Shown here one piece after another: positions 34,801 to 45,223 of a DNA stretch of 64,000 nucleotides (its first letter is position 1; every line of letters starts with the position of its first letter). A program made the translations under genes and the position numbers. The notes under the pieces are model-generated. The model ran no database searches. It was not told where the DNA came from and saw nothing but the letters and a program-made list of their open reading frames with translations. The stretch is taken from contig JADJDT010000018.1 of assembly GCA_016702545.1 (NCBI GenBank), positions 1-64,000 of the forward strand. The letters are read 5' to 3'. The stretch comes from Pseudomonadota bacterium (lineage in GTDB: Bacteria; Myxococcota_A; Polyangia; GCA-2747355).

Positions 34801-36316
34801 CGAGCGGACGCAGGCCGATCGCGCGATCGAAGATCGGCCCCGGCTGCGGCAGCTCGAGCGCGACGTGCGCGTTGACGGCACGACGGCGCGGCTCGAGCGA
34901 CCCGCGGGCCGAGAGCTGATTGCCCTCGGCCCGCAGGCTCAGCCCGCGCAACTCGAGGCGCTGCGGGGCGAGCTGCGCGCGACCCGAGAGCGTGAGGCGC
35001 CGCGGCCAAGGATCGCCCGCTGCGAGGGGCCGCCGCTGCAAGGTCAACCCGACGTCAGCCGTCGCACTCAGCGCGTCGCCGAGTCGGCCCTTGACCTCGA
35101 TCCGTCCGTCCAGCGCCCCTGCCAAGGGCGCAACGAACGAGCTCAGATCGACGCGGCTGAGGCCCAGCCGAGCTCCCCAGGTGCCCGCCGTCCAGTCGAG
35201 CTCGCCCTGCCCCACCACTCGCCCCGCCAAGAGCTCTGCCTCCAGGCGCTGCAGCTCGATGCGACCCGTGCCCACATCGAGGCGGATCTGGCCCTCGACC
35301 GCGCTCAGGGGTAGCGCGAAGGGCGCCGCCGCGAGCTGGTGCAGCCCGATGCCGAAGCGCGGTTCGGCCAAGGGCCCGCTGGCGGTCACCTCCACGCGAC
35401 CACCGGGCGCGAAGCCGTGTCCCAGCAGGCGCCCCGCCGCCGTCCCCGCCTGCTGCACGGTCGCGCGCGCGTCGAAGACGCTGACCTCGCGGAAGAGTCC
35501 GCGAATCCCATCGTCGACGCGCACCCGCGCCCCGGCAGCCTCTCCGCGCAGGGCCTCGACCAGCAGGTCCTGCCCCGCGATGCGCACGCGCTGGGCCGTG
35601 AAGCCGCGCAGCGGGATACGCAGCTGGTGCTGGCGCCACTCGCCCGCCGGAAAGCGCAGCAGGCTGCTCTCGAGCTGGAAACCGTCGCGCGCGACAGCTC
35701 CCGCGAAGCGCAGCTTCGCCACCACGTCGATGTCGCGGATGTCGAAGCGCGTCGGGCCGATGCGCAGAGCGAAGGTGGCGCCATGAACCACCACGTGGCG
35801 CAGCTCGATCGTCGGGCCCTTCGAGCTCGAGCCCTTCTTCGGCGCCGCAGGCCGGCGCCCGCTGAAGGCCTCGGCGATGCCGACGCCCGGCTCGGGACCG
35901 CGGGAGGCCGGCATGCGCCCGACCAGGCAGTAGCCGCCCCAGACCTCGACCTCGGGCACCTCGATCACGCGCGCCAAGAGCGCGCGTCGGAGCCGCAAGG
36001 TCGCCCGCACCCGGGTCGCCGCGATCATCCGCGTGCCGGCGGGATCGTCGATGCGCGCGCCCTCGATCTCGAGCGGCGTGGGCGTGCCCAGGAGCAAATC
36101 CGGCAGCACACGCAGGCTCCAGTGCACCCGTCGCACCGTCACCCGCCCCTGGATCTCCGCGCTGATCAGCCGGCCGAGGCGGGCAGCCAGGGCCTCGTCG
36201 TTGAGCCGGAAGTAGGCCCACAACGTCAGCGCGAAGACGAGCGTGGCCAAGAAGAGACCGACGACGATCAGCCGCCGCAGCCAGTGTGGACTCCAGCGGA
36301 CGAGCCTCAGCGGCAT
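31841..36316 (-). CDS. tamB: Translocation and assembly module protein TamB (DUF490)
   Basis: Inner-membrane-anchored, periplasm-spanning protein of 1,491 residues that works with an Omp85 partner in outer-membrane biogenesis and is thought to move lipid or barrel proteins. One N-terminal transmembrane helix (LIVVGLFLATLVFALTLWAYF) is followed by a long series of beta strands, as expected for the grooved AsmA/TamB fold. The C-terminal DUF490 domain is clear: EGTFRIPFLHGDYAVQRGE, ISFDSAQPADRALINIMADT, IQLLLQGPLDAIRIRLSS and QGQILALLATGR, ending LRLRYPLR. Length fits the family. Its ATG at 36316 overlaps the stop of the protease gene (TGATG), so the two are translated together. An Omp85 gene that could be its partner lies divergent, 1.1 kb away. 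Confidence 0.9.
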   Translation of the reverse strand: MPLRLVRWSPHWLRRLIVVGLFLATLVFALTLWAYFRLNDEALAARLGRLISAEIQGRVTVRRVHWSLRVLPDLLLGTPTPLEIEGARIDDPAGTRMIAATRVRATLRLRRALLARVIEVPEVEVWGGYCLVGRMPASRGPEPGVGIAEAFSGRRPAAPKKGSSSKGPTIELRHVVVHGATFALRIGPTRFDIRDIDVVAKLRFAGAVARDGFQLESSLLRFPAGEWRQHQLRIPLRGFTAQRVRIAGQDLLVEALRGEAAGARVRVDDGIRGLFREVSVFDARATVQQAGTAAGRLLGHGFAPGGRVEVTASGPLAEPRFGIGLHQLAAAPFALPLSAVEGQIRLDVGTGRIELQRLEAELLAGRVVGQGELDWTAGTWGARLGLSRVDLSSFVAPLAGALDGRIEVKGRLGDALSATADVGLTLQRRPLAAGDPWPRRLTLSGRAQLAPQRLELRGLSLRAEGNQLSARGSLEPRRRAVNAHVALELPQPGPIFDRAIGLRPLDRARGTFEVAGRYPRLTLRGELVADEVGYGARRLRQLRATVALRDGVLALTQLRGYGYGGELAGEGTLQLFDRDLAHPLPRPYLEARLRVDRVELAALGLPGAPRGRLAGRVVVEGPVDDLRGTASFTVPALVLAGERYRAAVLRGALLADRFTLYELTLERALGGGLGARGDYFHDGRVALRLALRRLPLTAVPGAAKVPVTAELGGVLELSGTARDPRLAGTLQLGAMRLRGMPLGAGWLRFTPATDSIALSGRLFDDRLAIEGLALTQPSPTAHLSVDFAHLPVHRLIPELARVEGLETLLGGELRVSADSVRGLTAATLRLAELDIALRYRPQGERQDRRVRLSNRDDLLLSYSDGRLQLVTARLVTSVPERGSWRPVAAAGLEQAELAVGGFAGPQASDLRLRGFVPLALAEFFLARRVRRITGALTADLRLTGPLRALRPSGWLAARDVAVTLPRFERPLELPAARLRIAPGLLELSQLRLRLGRQELGAHGRLTLAPSLPFTPHAVSLRVDGDLNLKLLQLLFADDLSQAAGWARLHAEIEGPVADPRLLGEVVLGHAELVPRALGRLIVLRQGRIAFSNYLVCLGGTLACRSDDESCVATEGSCRWSTPVEGSYDEGTIRLFGEARFDQRQLVDLYLRVNGNNLPQRAPGVYAIELNTEVTLVGDEQALALSGTVDIVDARYVREFDIIKNAVLRPRVAEESPPFWEGVPVLANLALQLDVRSAGQLRVHNSYADLGLQTTLSVGGTLAQPRIGGLVRVEEGTFRIPFLHGDYAVQRGEISFDSAQPADRALINIMADTQYADRNGTDYQIQLLLQGPLDAIRIRLSSQPHLEQGQILALLATGRTTDQWRDQLAGQSGGRAAQAADRQVKELTGQFLGQFLEDPIKQAIGLDLVRLEIGTESVSARACKNVGTAVEVCGEGERDFIGGFAGRASARYQMHDYVQLVGRLERLSTRLQREIENPSRGRLELRLRYPLR

Positions 36317-37377
36317 CAGTCGGCAGGTCGGGCGCGGCGACGGCGACGACGCGCCGCCCAAAGGAGGAGGCCGAGCCACGCCAGGACCGGCGCGGCGGAC
36401 GAGGGCTGGCGGGCGACCACGACACAGCCTCCGTCATCGCCCCCCGCGCCGTGCGGGGCCCCGTCACGCCGCGTGGCGTCCGTGGGGCGCGGTGCGCGCG
36501 CGTCGGTGCGTCGACTGTCGGCGGTGGTCGCGGCATCGCGCGCCGTCAGGCCGCCGTCGCAGTTGGTGAGGCACACGCCATCTACCCTCACGTCATTGTC
36601 GGCGACGGTGCGCAGCCAGCGGAGGTGGGCATCGACCCGCACATGGTACGAGGTCTCGTAGTTATCGCCGCTCGCCGAGACCACCCCGATCAGCCGCTCG
36701 TCACCGGCGCTGCCAGCGAAGACGGGGCCGCCACTGTCGCCGTCGGCGGAGTTGCCGCTGCGGCCCAGCAGCTCGAAGTGCCGCGGTTCCACCGCGCCGA
36801 TCACCTTCTCACCCGACCGCCGCTTGCCCGCGGTCTCGAGCACCGGCACGAAGGCCGTGCCGCCGCTGTCGGGCACAGCCACCCGAGTCACGCCGAAGCC
36901 CACCACGACCACACTCTCGCCCACCACCGGCGCCTGTGCGCGCAGCATCGCCGGCGCCACCGGCGGCGCCTCGACCAGCAAGACCAGCCCGAGGTCGTTG
37001 CGGAAGGGCGAGACGCTGACGTTCCAATCGGGATGCGGCACGAGCGCACGCGCGGCGTACTTCACGCCGTTGATCAGGAAGGGCGTGCGGTCGAAGGGCG
37101 ACTTCGACACGCAGTGCGCCGCCGTCAACACCGTCCGCGCACCGACGAGCGTGCCGGAGCAGAGGTCCTTGGAGCTTTGCGTCGCCGGATCGTCGTCGAT
37201 CAGCAGCCGCCCCACCGCGCTGTGCGTCGTATCGAGCACGCCGTCGAGAATCGCCTCCGAGCGCGAGCCCTCGCCCGGGCCAGGGCCGTCGCAGGCGACA
37301 CTGCACAGCGCGAGGACCAGCGCCGCGATCAGCCCCAGCACGGGCCGCTGGCGGCGTGTTGCCGACGATTGCCGCAT
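36316..37377 (-). CDS. Trypsin-like serine protease with MYXO-CTERM sorting tail
   Basis: Surface or secreted S1-family protease, 353 residues. The N-terminus is a signal peptide with a possible lipobox (LALCSVAC). The catalytic triad is seen in LTAAHCV (His), NDLGLVLL (Asp) and GDSGGPVF (Ser), with CSGTLVGARTVLTAAHC at the front as in trypsins. After the protease domain comes a low-complexity Asp/Arg/Thr linker and the tail GGCVVVARQ - hydrophobic WLGLLLWAA - RRRRRR, which is the MYXO-CTERM pattern for sorting to the myxobacterial cell surface. The gene is coupled to tamB by a TGATG overlap. It has a -10-like TATACT 7 bases before the ATG. Confidence 0.87.
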   Translation of the reverse strand: MRQSSATRRQRPVLGLIAALVLALCSVACDGPGPGEGSRSEAILDGVLDTTHSAVGRLLIDDDPATQSSKDLCSGTLVGARTVLTAAHCVSKSPFDRTPFLINGVKYAARALVPHPDWNVSVSPFRNDLGLVLLVEAPPVAPAMLRAQAPVVGESVVVVGFGVTRVAVPDSGGTAFVPVLETAGKRRSGEKVIGAVEPRHFELLGRSGNSADGDSGGPVFAGSAGDERLIGVVSASGDNYETSYHVRVDAHLRWLRTVADNDVRVDGVCLTNCDGGLTARDAATTADSRRTDARAPRPTDATRRDGAPHGAGGDDGGCVVVARQPSSAAPVLAWLGLLLWAARRRRRRARPAD

Positions 37378-37384
37378 TGTTGGC

Positions 37385-37412
37385 AGTATAGGCGCTGCCC
37401 TGAGCGAAGCAA
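37385..37412 (-). promoter_or_regulatory. Candidate promoter of the protease-tamB operon
   Basis: On the minus strand TTGCTT (37407-37412) and TATACT (37385-37390) are 16 bp apart, a fair match to a housekeeping promoter. TATACT ends 7 bases before the ATG at 37377, so transcription would begin at or next to the start codon and the message would be leaderless. The same TATACT-N7-ATG layout occurs before the PEGA gene at 54765. Confidence 0.45.
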
Positions 37413-37464
37413 AGCGCGCGCGTTCCCTGTGGTGGCAGGACACATCTGATACAGTGCGACCCGC

Positions 37465-40400
37465 ATGCACGGGCGCCGGGCAGCGTGGAATCGTAGCGTG
37501 GCTGCTGGCGCTGCGGCGGTCGTGCTTGGGCTGTCGGCCATCACGGTGGCCGCGCCGCGGCTGGACGCGTTGAACTTCGTCGGTCAGCTCGCCGATCCCC
37601 CGGAGGTGCTCGCCGACCTGGTGGGCGGACTGCTGAACGGGGTCGCCGACGACACGCCGGCGCGGCTGCGCCTGCTCCGCCAGGCCGCGCCCTGCGCCGC
37701 CGTGGCCGAGGATACCGCCGGCGCGACGAGCCTGAGCGGCCGCGCGGATGGCCCCGCGCTGGCCCGGCTGAGCAGCGTGCTCGACGACCACCTCGGCTAC
37801 TGCGTGGCCCAGGTGCGGTCATACGGCGAGCGCATCGTCGTCGAGCTGCGCCGCCGCCGCACCGTGCGCAAGATCAGGGTGCGCGGCAACTGGCCGCTCT
37901 TCGAGCAGGAGCTGCAGCGTCGGCTCGGCTTCCGACCCGGACAAGCGCTACCGGAGGGCCCGGCGCTCGCCGCCGCCATCGCGCGCCAGCAGGCGCGACT
38001 GGCCGGCTTTCTCGCGCGGCGCGGCTATTTCGACGGGCGGGTGGACATCGCCTTCAGCGCGCCCGATCGCCAAGCCCGCGTGGACCTCGAGCTGCGCCTG
38101 CACAAGGGCCGGACCTACCGCGTCGGCACGGTCGAGGTGCTGCCGCTAGGTATCGCACCCGGCGGCCCGCGCTGGAGGCCGGCCGTGCCGCGCGACGAGA
38201 TCGTGCGGCTCTTCCGCGGGCAGGTCCTGCTCTGGCGCCGCGCCTTCAATACCGAGCGGCTGCAGCGCAACGTGCAGGAGCTGACGCTGCGCTACCAGCG
38301 CCGCGGCTACACCGGCGTGCGCATCCAGGCCTCCTACACGATCGATCGCCGCCAGCCGCCGAATCGCGCGATCAAGATCACGCTGCACGTTCAGGAGCGC
38401 AAGCGCATCCAGGTCGAGTACCGCGGCAACGAGCACCTGCGTCGCTCGGAGCTCGACCGCGTGCTCACGCTCCGCGGATCCGGCGCCTACGACGACTTCG
38501 AGCTGGCCACGAGCGCGGAGCGCCTCCACCACCTCTATCAGAGCCAGGGCTATCTGCAGGCGCGGGTGCGCTTCTCACGCGCCCTGCACCCGAGCCACGA
38601 TGCGATCGTCTTCACCATCGACGAGGGACCCTCCTGTCGGGTGCGGGCGGTGGACTTCGTCGGCAACCGCGTTTTTAGCAGCGCGCAGCTGGCCGCGCTG
38701 ATCCGCACGCGTCCCTACCCCTGGCTCGGGCTTGGAGCGGGAGGCTTCGTCACCGCGGCACAGCTGACGCAGGACGCGGAACGGCTGGTGAAACACTACC
38801 GCAGCGCTGGTTACCTCCAGGCGCGCGTCACCGCCGAGGTGGCGCCCGACCCGGCGCTGCTCGGCCAGGGCGGGGCCCTCGCCGCGGCGCTCGCCGGTGG
38901 GGTTCCGGCCCTCCGCCACGGCCACAGCCACGTCCGCTTCACGATCGACGAGGGGTCGCCGCAGCGCTTCGGGGCGATCACGCTGAGCGGCGCGCACGCG
39001 CTCCCGGCCACAGCGCTGCTCGCGGCGCTGCCGGTCGCGCGCCAGCAGCCCTTCGCCGGGAACCGCATCACGGCGGCCAAGGAACTGCTCGTCCGTCGCT
39101 ACGCCGAGGTCGGTCACCCCTACGCCACGGTGTCCCACGAGCAGGCGGACCCCGCGCAGGGCAGCGTGGCGGTCGCGTTCTCGATCGACGAGGGCCCGCT
39201 GGTCCGCTTCGGTCCCGTGATGCTGCGCGGCAACAGCCACACGCGCTCGGCGGTCCTGCGCAGCCTGATCGCCGTGCGCCCGGGCGCACCCTTCGACATC
39301 CGCACGCTGGAGCTGACCGAGCAGAACCTGCGACAGATTGGCGCCTTCAACGCCGTGCGCACGCGCGTCGTCGGCTTGCCCGCCCGCCTCAGCGTCGTCC
39401 CGGTGGTGGTGCAGGTGGAGGAACGCCACGACGACTACGGGGCCTTCGAGCTCGGCGTCGGCGGCAGCACCGACAACGCGTATTTCGGCACGATCGGGTA
39501 CGACTGGCAGAACCTGCTCGGCCTCGGTGCCAACCTCAACGCCATCGGCGAGCTCGGGCCGCGCATCCAGAGTGGCACGCTGAACATCACCTACCCGCGG
39601 GCCTGGGGCTCGCTCTTCGGCGCCGAGCTGGCGCTCTTCATGCGCAACGAGCGCACGCGTCGGCTGGGCGACATCACCACCTTCGGCGGCACCGCCACGA
39701 TCCAGCGGCCGCTGCGCCCCGGACTGACCTCGTATCTACGCTACGAGCTGCGACAGGTGCTGAGCGAGGAGCGCCTCTACCGGCCACCGACGCCCTTCGA
39801 TGAGGCCGACCAGGCGCGGGTCACGACGCGCACGGGCGCGCTGAGCGCCGCGCTGCTCTACGACCGGCGCGACAATCCGCTCGCCCCGAGCCGCGGACAC
39901 TTCAGCGCGCTGACCGCTAGCTGGGCCTCGCGGGCGCTGGCCGGCACCGACAACTTCGTCAAGGTCCGCCTGAACGCGCACGGCTTCGTGCCGCTCTTCG
40001 CCGGCTTCACGCTGGCCGCCGGCGCGCGCTACGATCACGGGATCCCGCTCGGCAAGGCCAAGGTCCTGCCGCGCGTCGAGCGCTTCTTCGCCGGCGGGGA
40101 CACGACGATCCGCGGCTACGAGGAGGACCTGGCCTTCGCCGAGTCGATCGGCGGCCCGCTCTACCCGCTGCCCGACGTGAACCTCGTTGCGTTGACGCCG
40201 CAGGGCGGTAACGTCCGCCTGCTGACCAACGTCGAGCTGCAGTTCCCGATCTGGCGCGAGAGCCCCTTGCTGGGGCTGCCGCTGATGGGAGCCTTGTTCC
40301 TCGATAGTGGCGTGATTCGCAACGCCTTCGAAGCGTGGCGCTGGGGCGCGGTGCGGCAGGGCGCCGGCGGCGCGGTGCGCATCGTCACGCTGGTCGGCTT

Positions 40401-40491
40401 TCTCAGCCTGGAGTACGCCTTCGCCCTACGGCCTCGACTGGGCGACTCGCGCGACGGACGCTTTCACTTCAACTTCGGCTACGTGTTCTGA
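37465..40491 (+). CDS. Omp85-family outer-membrane assembly protein (BamA/TamA-like), about six POTRA domains
   Basis: Outer-membrane barrel of 1,008 residues for insertion of barrel proteins or export of surface proteins. A signal peptide (AAGAAAVVLGLSAITVAA) is followed by a non-conserved ~100 residues and then about six POTRA domains, each opened by a strand such as RKIRVRGNW, YRVGTVEVL, IQVEYRGNEHL, CRVRAVDFVGN, RFGAITLSGAH and RFGPVMLRGNSH. The barrel starts near residue 645 and has the conserved RRDNPLAPSRGHF and the L6 motif FFAGGDTTIRGYEE; it ends in the aromatic FGYVF as barrels do. BamA usually has five POTRAs and TamA three, so assignment between them is open. It is divergent from protease-tamB, and TACAGT lies 9 bases before its ATG. 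Confidence 0.88.
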   Translation: MHGRRAAWNRSVAAGAAAVVLGLSAITVAAPRLDALNFVGQLADPPEVLADLVGGLLNGVADDTPARLRLLRQAAPCAAVAEDTAGATSLSGRADGPALARLSSVLDDHLGYCVAQVRSYGERIVVELRRRRTVRKIRVRGNWPLFEQELQRRLGFRPGQALPEGPALAAAIARQQARLAGFLARRGYFDGRVDIAFSAPDRQARVDLELRLHKGRTYRVGTVEVLPLGIAPGGPRWRPAVPRDEIVRLFRGQVLLWRRAFNTERLQRNVQELTLRYQRRGYTGVRIQASYTIDRRQPPNRAIKITLHVQERKRIQVEYRGNEHLRRSELDRVLTLRGSGAYDDFELATSAERLHHLYQSQGYLQARVRFSRALHPSHDAIVFTIDEGPSCRVRAVDFVGNRVFSSAQLAALIRTRPYPWLGLGAGGFVTAAQLTQDAERLVKHYRSAGYLQARVTAEVAPDPALLGQGGALAAALAGGVPALRHGHSHVRFTIDEGSPQRFGAITLSGAHALPATALLAALPVARQQPFAGNRITAAKELLVRRYAEVGHPYATVSHEQADPAQGSVAVAFSIDEGPLVRFGPVMLRGNSHTRSAVLRSLIAVRPGAPFDIRTLELTEQNLRQIGAFNAVRTRVVGLPARLSVVPVVVQVEERHDDYGAFELGVGGSTDNAYFGTIGYDWQNLLGLGANLNAIGELGPRIQSGTLNITYPRAWGSLFGAELALFMRNERTRRLGDITTFGGTATIQRPLRPGLTSYLRYELRQVLSEERLYRPPTPFDEADQARVTTRTGALSAALLYDRRDNPLAPSRGHFSALTASWASRALAGTDNFVKVRLNAHGFVPLFAGFTLAAGARYDHGIPLGKAKVLPRVERFFAGGDTTIRGYEEDLAFAESIGGPLYPLPDVNLVALTPQGGNVRLLTNVELQFPIWRESPLLGLPLMGALFLDSGVIRNAFEAWRWGAVRQGAGGAVRIVTLVGFLSLEYAFALRPRLGDSRDGRFHFNFGYVF

Positions 40492-40515
40492 CGGTCGAGC
40501 GATCGCGCTCAACCG
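40492..40515. terminator. Hairpin between convergent genes
   Basis: CGGTcGAGCG-atcg-CGCTCaACCG forms a 9-pair stem with one internal mismatch, placed exactly in the 17 bp gap between two convergent genes and reaching into the stop codon of the minus-strand one. It could end transcription from both sides. There is no T-run, so it is only a candidate. Confidence 0.4.
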
Positions 40516-43232
40516 CGCCGACGCCGCGCGACGAGGACGCAGCCCACGAGCAACAAGCCCAGCCAGCTCAGGCTCCCCGGGGTCCCCGCGTCGGAGCCCA
40601 GCGCGCAGCCACCGCCGCCGAAGACCGCCAGGTCTTTGACCACGTCATCGACCGGATCGAGCGGATTGCGCCCGCCGTTGACCTCGGAGCCATCCTGCTC
40701 GCCCCCGCCATCGGTGTCAGGATTGCGAGGATCGGTCTCGCCCGGATCGACCTGGCCGTTGTGATTGGCATCCTCGACGCCGTCCGGCAACCCATCGCCG
40801 TCCGTGTCGGCATTCCCCGGATCGGTCTCGCCCGGATCGACCGTGCCGTCCTGATCGGCATCCTCGACGTTGTCGGGCAACCCGTCGTTGTCGCGGTCGA
40901 CCAGGTCATCGCTGGGGTCGAGCGGATTGCGCCCACCGCGCACCTCGGAGCCATCCGGCTCGCCACCGCGATCCGTGTCGGGGTGCTTGGGATCCGTCTC
41001 CCCCGCGTCGATGTCGCCATCACGGTTGAGATCCTCACCCTCGGGCCGCGTGCACCCATCGCCGTTGGCATCGACGCAGCCGTCGATCAAGCCATCACCG
41101 TCGGTGTCGGGCCGATTGGGATTCGTCTCGGTCACCTGGTCGTAGCGGCAGTCCGCGTTGAGGTCCTCGCGCCCGTCGAGCAGCCCGTCGTCATCGCTGT
41201 CGGCATCGAGGGGATTCGTCGGATTGGCGCGCTCGATCGGCTGGCGGTCTCGGCCGAGGCCGAGCTCGATGTTGTCGGGCAGCCCATCACCGTCGGTGTC
41301 CGCCTTGCGCGGGTCGGTCTCGTTGCTGTCGACGAGGCCGTCACGGTCGAAGTCCTCGCCCTCGCCGCGATCCTGCGTCCCGTTGTGATTGCCGTCGATC
41401 CACCCATCCGGCAGCGTGTCGCCGTCGGTGTCGGCGTTGTTCGGGTTGGTCTCGCCGCTACCGAAGGCATCGGCGCGATCGAACTTGCCGTTGTGGTTGG
41501 CGTCCTCGACGCCGTCCTTGAGACCGTCGCCATCCGTGTCGGGGTTGTTCGGATCGGTCGGATTGGCGCCCGGAATCGGGTTCCCCGCCGCATCCTTGCC
41601 GCGCTCGGTGGCATCCGTCAGCCCGTCGCCGTCGGAGTCGCGCGTGCCATCGCCACCACCACCGCCACCACCGCCACCACCCTGGCACTCGTTGCGGTTG
41701 GGCACCCCGTCGCCGTCGTCGTCGCCGTTGGGGTCCGAGAGCTTGAGCGCCGTCTTGGCCGTCACCTGGTAGGCGAAGACCGCCGTGTCGATCCAGGCCC
41801 CGTGGCCTGGCGACTCGCCCCAGCAACGCCCGCTGTGGAAGTCGCCCCAGCAGTGCGCGTTGGCCTGACCCGCCGTGCGCGGCTCGCTGCACACGGCCGC
41901 ATCGGTCGGCCGCCCGCTGGGAAGCCCCTGTGGGTGGGTGTTCTCGGGCGCGATCTGCTGCGCCTCCTGGCACTGATTGATCTGGCGCTGGAACCAGGAC
42001 GACCCGCCCTGGAACTCGCTCTGGCCCGCGCACTGGCCGCAGCCGCTGTGCTCGAGGCTATTGACCCGCCGATCATCCCAGAACATCGGCGTGCTGGCCG
42101 CCGCCTGGGGCGCGCTCGGCGTATCGACGCGGAAGATCCGCAGCCCGTTGCGCAGCGTGTCGACGTCGTGGGCCAAGAGGTGGAGCTCGCCGTTGCGCAG
42201 CCCGAGCTGAGCATTGTAGTTGCCGACGGCCAGCGGACGCCCCTGGGCATCCTGGGCGCGCCAGGCCACCGTGTTGAGCCCGACCACTGCCCGGCCATGC
42301 AGCGCCACGTCGCGCGACGGGTCGAAGCCTGGCCGGCCGTCGGTGTCGATGGTGATCACGTAGGTGCCGGGCTTCGTCGAGGTGAAGACGAAGGCGGCGG
42401 GCGCGCCGGGCACGGCCATCGAGCACACCGCGGAGGCACCCTCGTGGCGGAAACCCGACACCGCGGGGGCCTGCGTCCCGCCCTTGGCGATCGCCGGCGG
42501 CGTCAGGTAGAGCCGATGCTCCGGCGTGGGCGAGAATGCGTCACTGTCGAACTCGGACGAGGTGCCGTAGTAGCCGTTGGCGAGGCGCCCGAGGCTATTG
42601 GCGAGCAGATCGAAGCGCTGGCTGCCCCCGATCCCGTCGAAGGCCAGCATCCAGGTGAAGTCGCTGCTCGGGCCGGTCGAAACCAGGCCATAGAGGCGCG
42701 TATTCGTCGCGCTGTCCTCGTCGGTGCCGCTGGGATTGATCATCCAGTGCGTCGAGGAGACGCGCCCCGGAAGCACCGGGGTCGCCGGCCGCACCGGCGT
42801 ATCGCAGTCGGGCGTGACGGAGACATCGAAGGGATCGACGACCTCCTCGTCCGGGTTCGAGCTGCACTCCTCCCCGACGTTGATCAGCCGCACGACAAAG
42901 GTGCCGGGCCCCGTGGTCACGAAGCGCACCGGGCGGTCGATCACCGCCGGCAGGCTGCTGAGCCACGCCGGATGACCCTCGTGCAAGATCACGGGCGATC
43001 CGTTGACCTGCACCCCCGCCGGGTTGAGCACCTGGATCTCGAGGTCGTGACAGCTCCTCGTGCCCCCGGCGATGTTGATCACCTCGCCCGCGCGCAAGAT
43101 GTCCACCTTCAGCTCGGTGGCCTCGTTCAGCCCCTGGCCCTGACCCAGATTGACGGTGCCCTCGGCGCGCGCCCGTCCGCCGGCGGCACTGCAGATCGCG
43201 AGCGACAGCAGCAGGATTCTTGTACGTCTCAT
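40509..43232 (-). CDS. Surface protein with TSP3-type calcium repeats and MYXO-CTERM tail
   Basis: Exported protein of 907 residues. Signal peptide RILLLSLAICSAAGGRARA is followed by a ~470-residue N-terminal part with beta-sandwich look and many Cys/Trp (HSGCGQCAGQ, HCWGDFHSGRCWGE). A Gly run leads into about ten thrombospondin type 3-like calcium-binding repeats with DTDGDGLPDGVEDANHNG-type units (residues ~515-870). The end is GGGGCALGS - WLGLLLVGCVLV - ARRRRG, a MYXO-CTERM tail for cell-surface sorting. The ATG at 43232 has a GAGGGG site. It is followed by a convergent hairpin; upstream lie three tandem 12-mers and the OmpA gene, with which it may be cotranscribed. Confidence 0.82.
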   Translation of the reverse strand: MRRTRILLLSLAICSAAGGRARAEGTVNLGQGQGLNEATELKVDILRAGEVINIAGGTRSCHDLEIQVLNPAGVQVNGSPVILHEGHPAWLSSLPAVIDRPVRFVTTGPGTFVVRLINVGEECSSNPDEEVVDPFDVSVTPDCDTPVRPATPVLPGRVSSTHWMINPSGTDEDSATNTRLYGLVSTGPSSDFTWMLAFDGIGGSQRFDLLANSLGRLANGYYGTSSEFDSDAFSPTPEHRLYLTPPAIAKGGTQAPAVSGFRHEGASAVCSMAVPGAPAAFVFTSTKPGTYVITIDTDGRPGFDPSRDVALHGRAVVGLNTVAWRAQDAQGRPLAVGNYNAQLGLRNGELHLLAHDVDTLRNGLRIFRVDTPSAPQAAASTPMFWDDRRVNSLEHSGCGQCAGQSEFQGGSSWFQRQINQCQEAQQIAPENTHPQGLPSGRPTDAAVCSEPRTAGQANAHCWGDFHSGRCWGESPGHGAWIDTAVFAYQVTAKTALKLSDPNGDDDGDGVPNRNECQGGGGGGGGGGDGTRDSDGDGLTDATERGKDAAGNPIPGANPTDPNNPDTDGDGLKDGVEDANHNGKFDRADAFGSGETNPNNADTDGDTLPDGWIDGNHNGTQDRGEGEDFDRDGLVDSNETDPRKADTDGDGLPDNIELGLGRDRQPIERANPTNPLDADSDDDGLLDGREDLNADCRYDQVTETNPNRPDTDGDGLIDGCVDANGDGCTRPEGEDLNRDGDIDAGETDPKHPDTDRGGEPDGSEVRGGRNPLDPSDDLVDRDNDGLPDNVEDADQDGTVDPGETDPGNADTDGDGLPDGVEDANHNGQVDPGETDPRNPDTDGGGEQDGSEVNGGRNPLDPVDDVVKDLAVFGGGGCALGSDAGTPGSLSWLGLLLVGCVLVARRRRG

Positions 43233-43254
43233 TGAGCTTCCCCTCGTCGTTGCG

Positions 43255-43289
43255 CTTGGTAACGACCTTGGTAACGAGCTTGGTAACGA
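43255..43289. repeat. Three tandem 12-bp units (CTTGGTAACGA)
   Basis: CTTGGTAACGA occurs at 43255-43265, 43267-43277 and 43279-43289, each followed by one spacer base. The array lies 23-57 bp upstream of the ATG of the TSP3 gene (leftward), in the 118 bp gap behind the OmpA gene, so it sits where a regulator could bind or where the 5' UTR would be. Confidence 0.8.
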
Positions 43290-43350
43290 TGTGCCTATCG
43301 GTCGATACGATCCCGCGCACGGCCCCCGGCGCGTGCGCTCACTGCCGCGT

Positions 43351-45138
<1,788 letters not shown>

Positions 45139-45223
45139 GGATCCCAGCCTCACTCTGCTACAGCGGGACGCCGCGCTGGCCAGCAGCAACGGCTCCCCGC
45201 TGATGGTTGATCTGATGGTTCGC

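Noticed and set aside
40560..41700. Short regularly spaced repeats that could be taken for a CRISPR array
   Set aside because: They are degenerate, in frame and encode TSP3 calcium repeats; there are no unique spacers between identical repeats.
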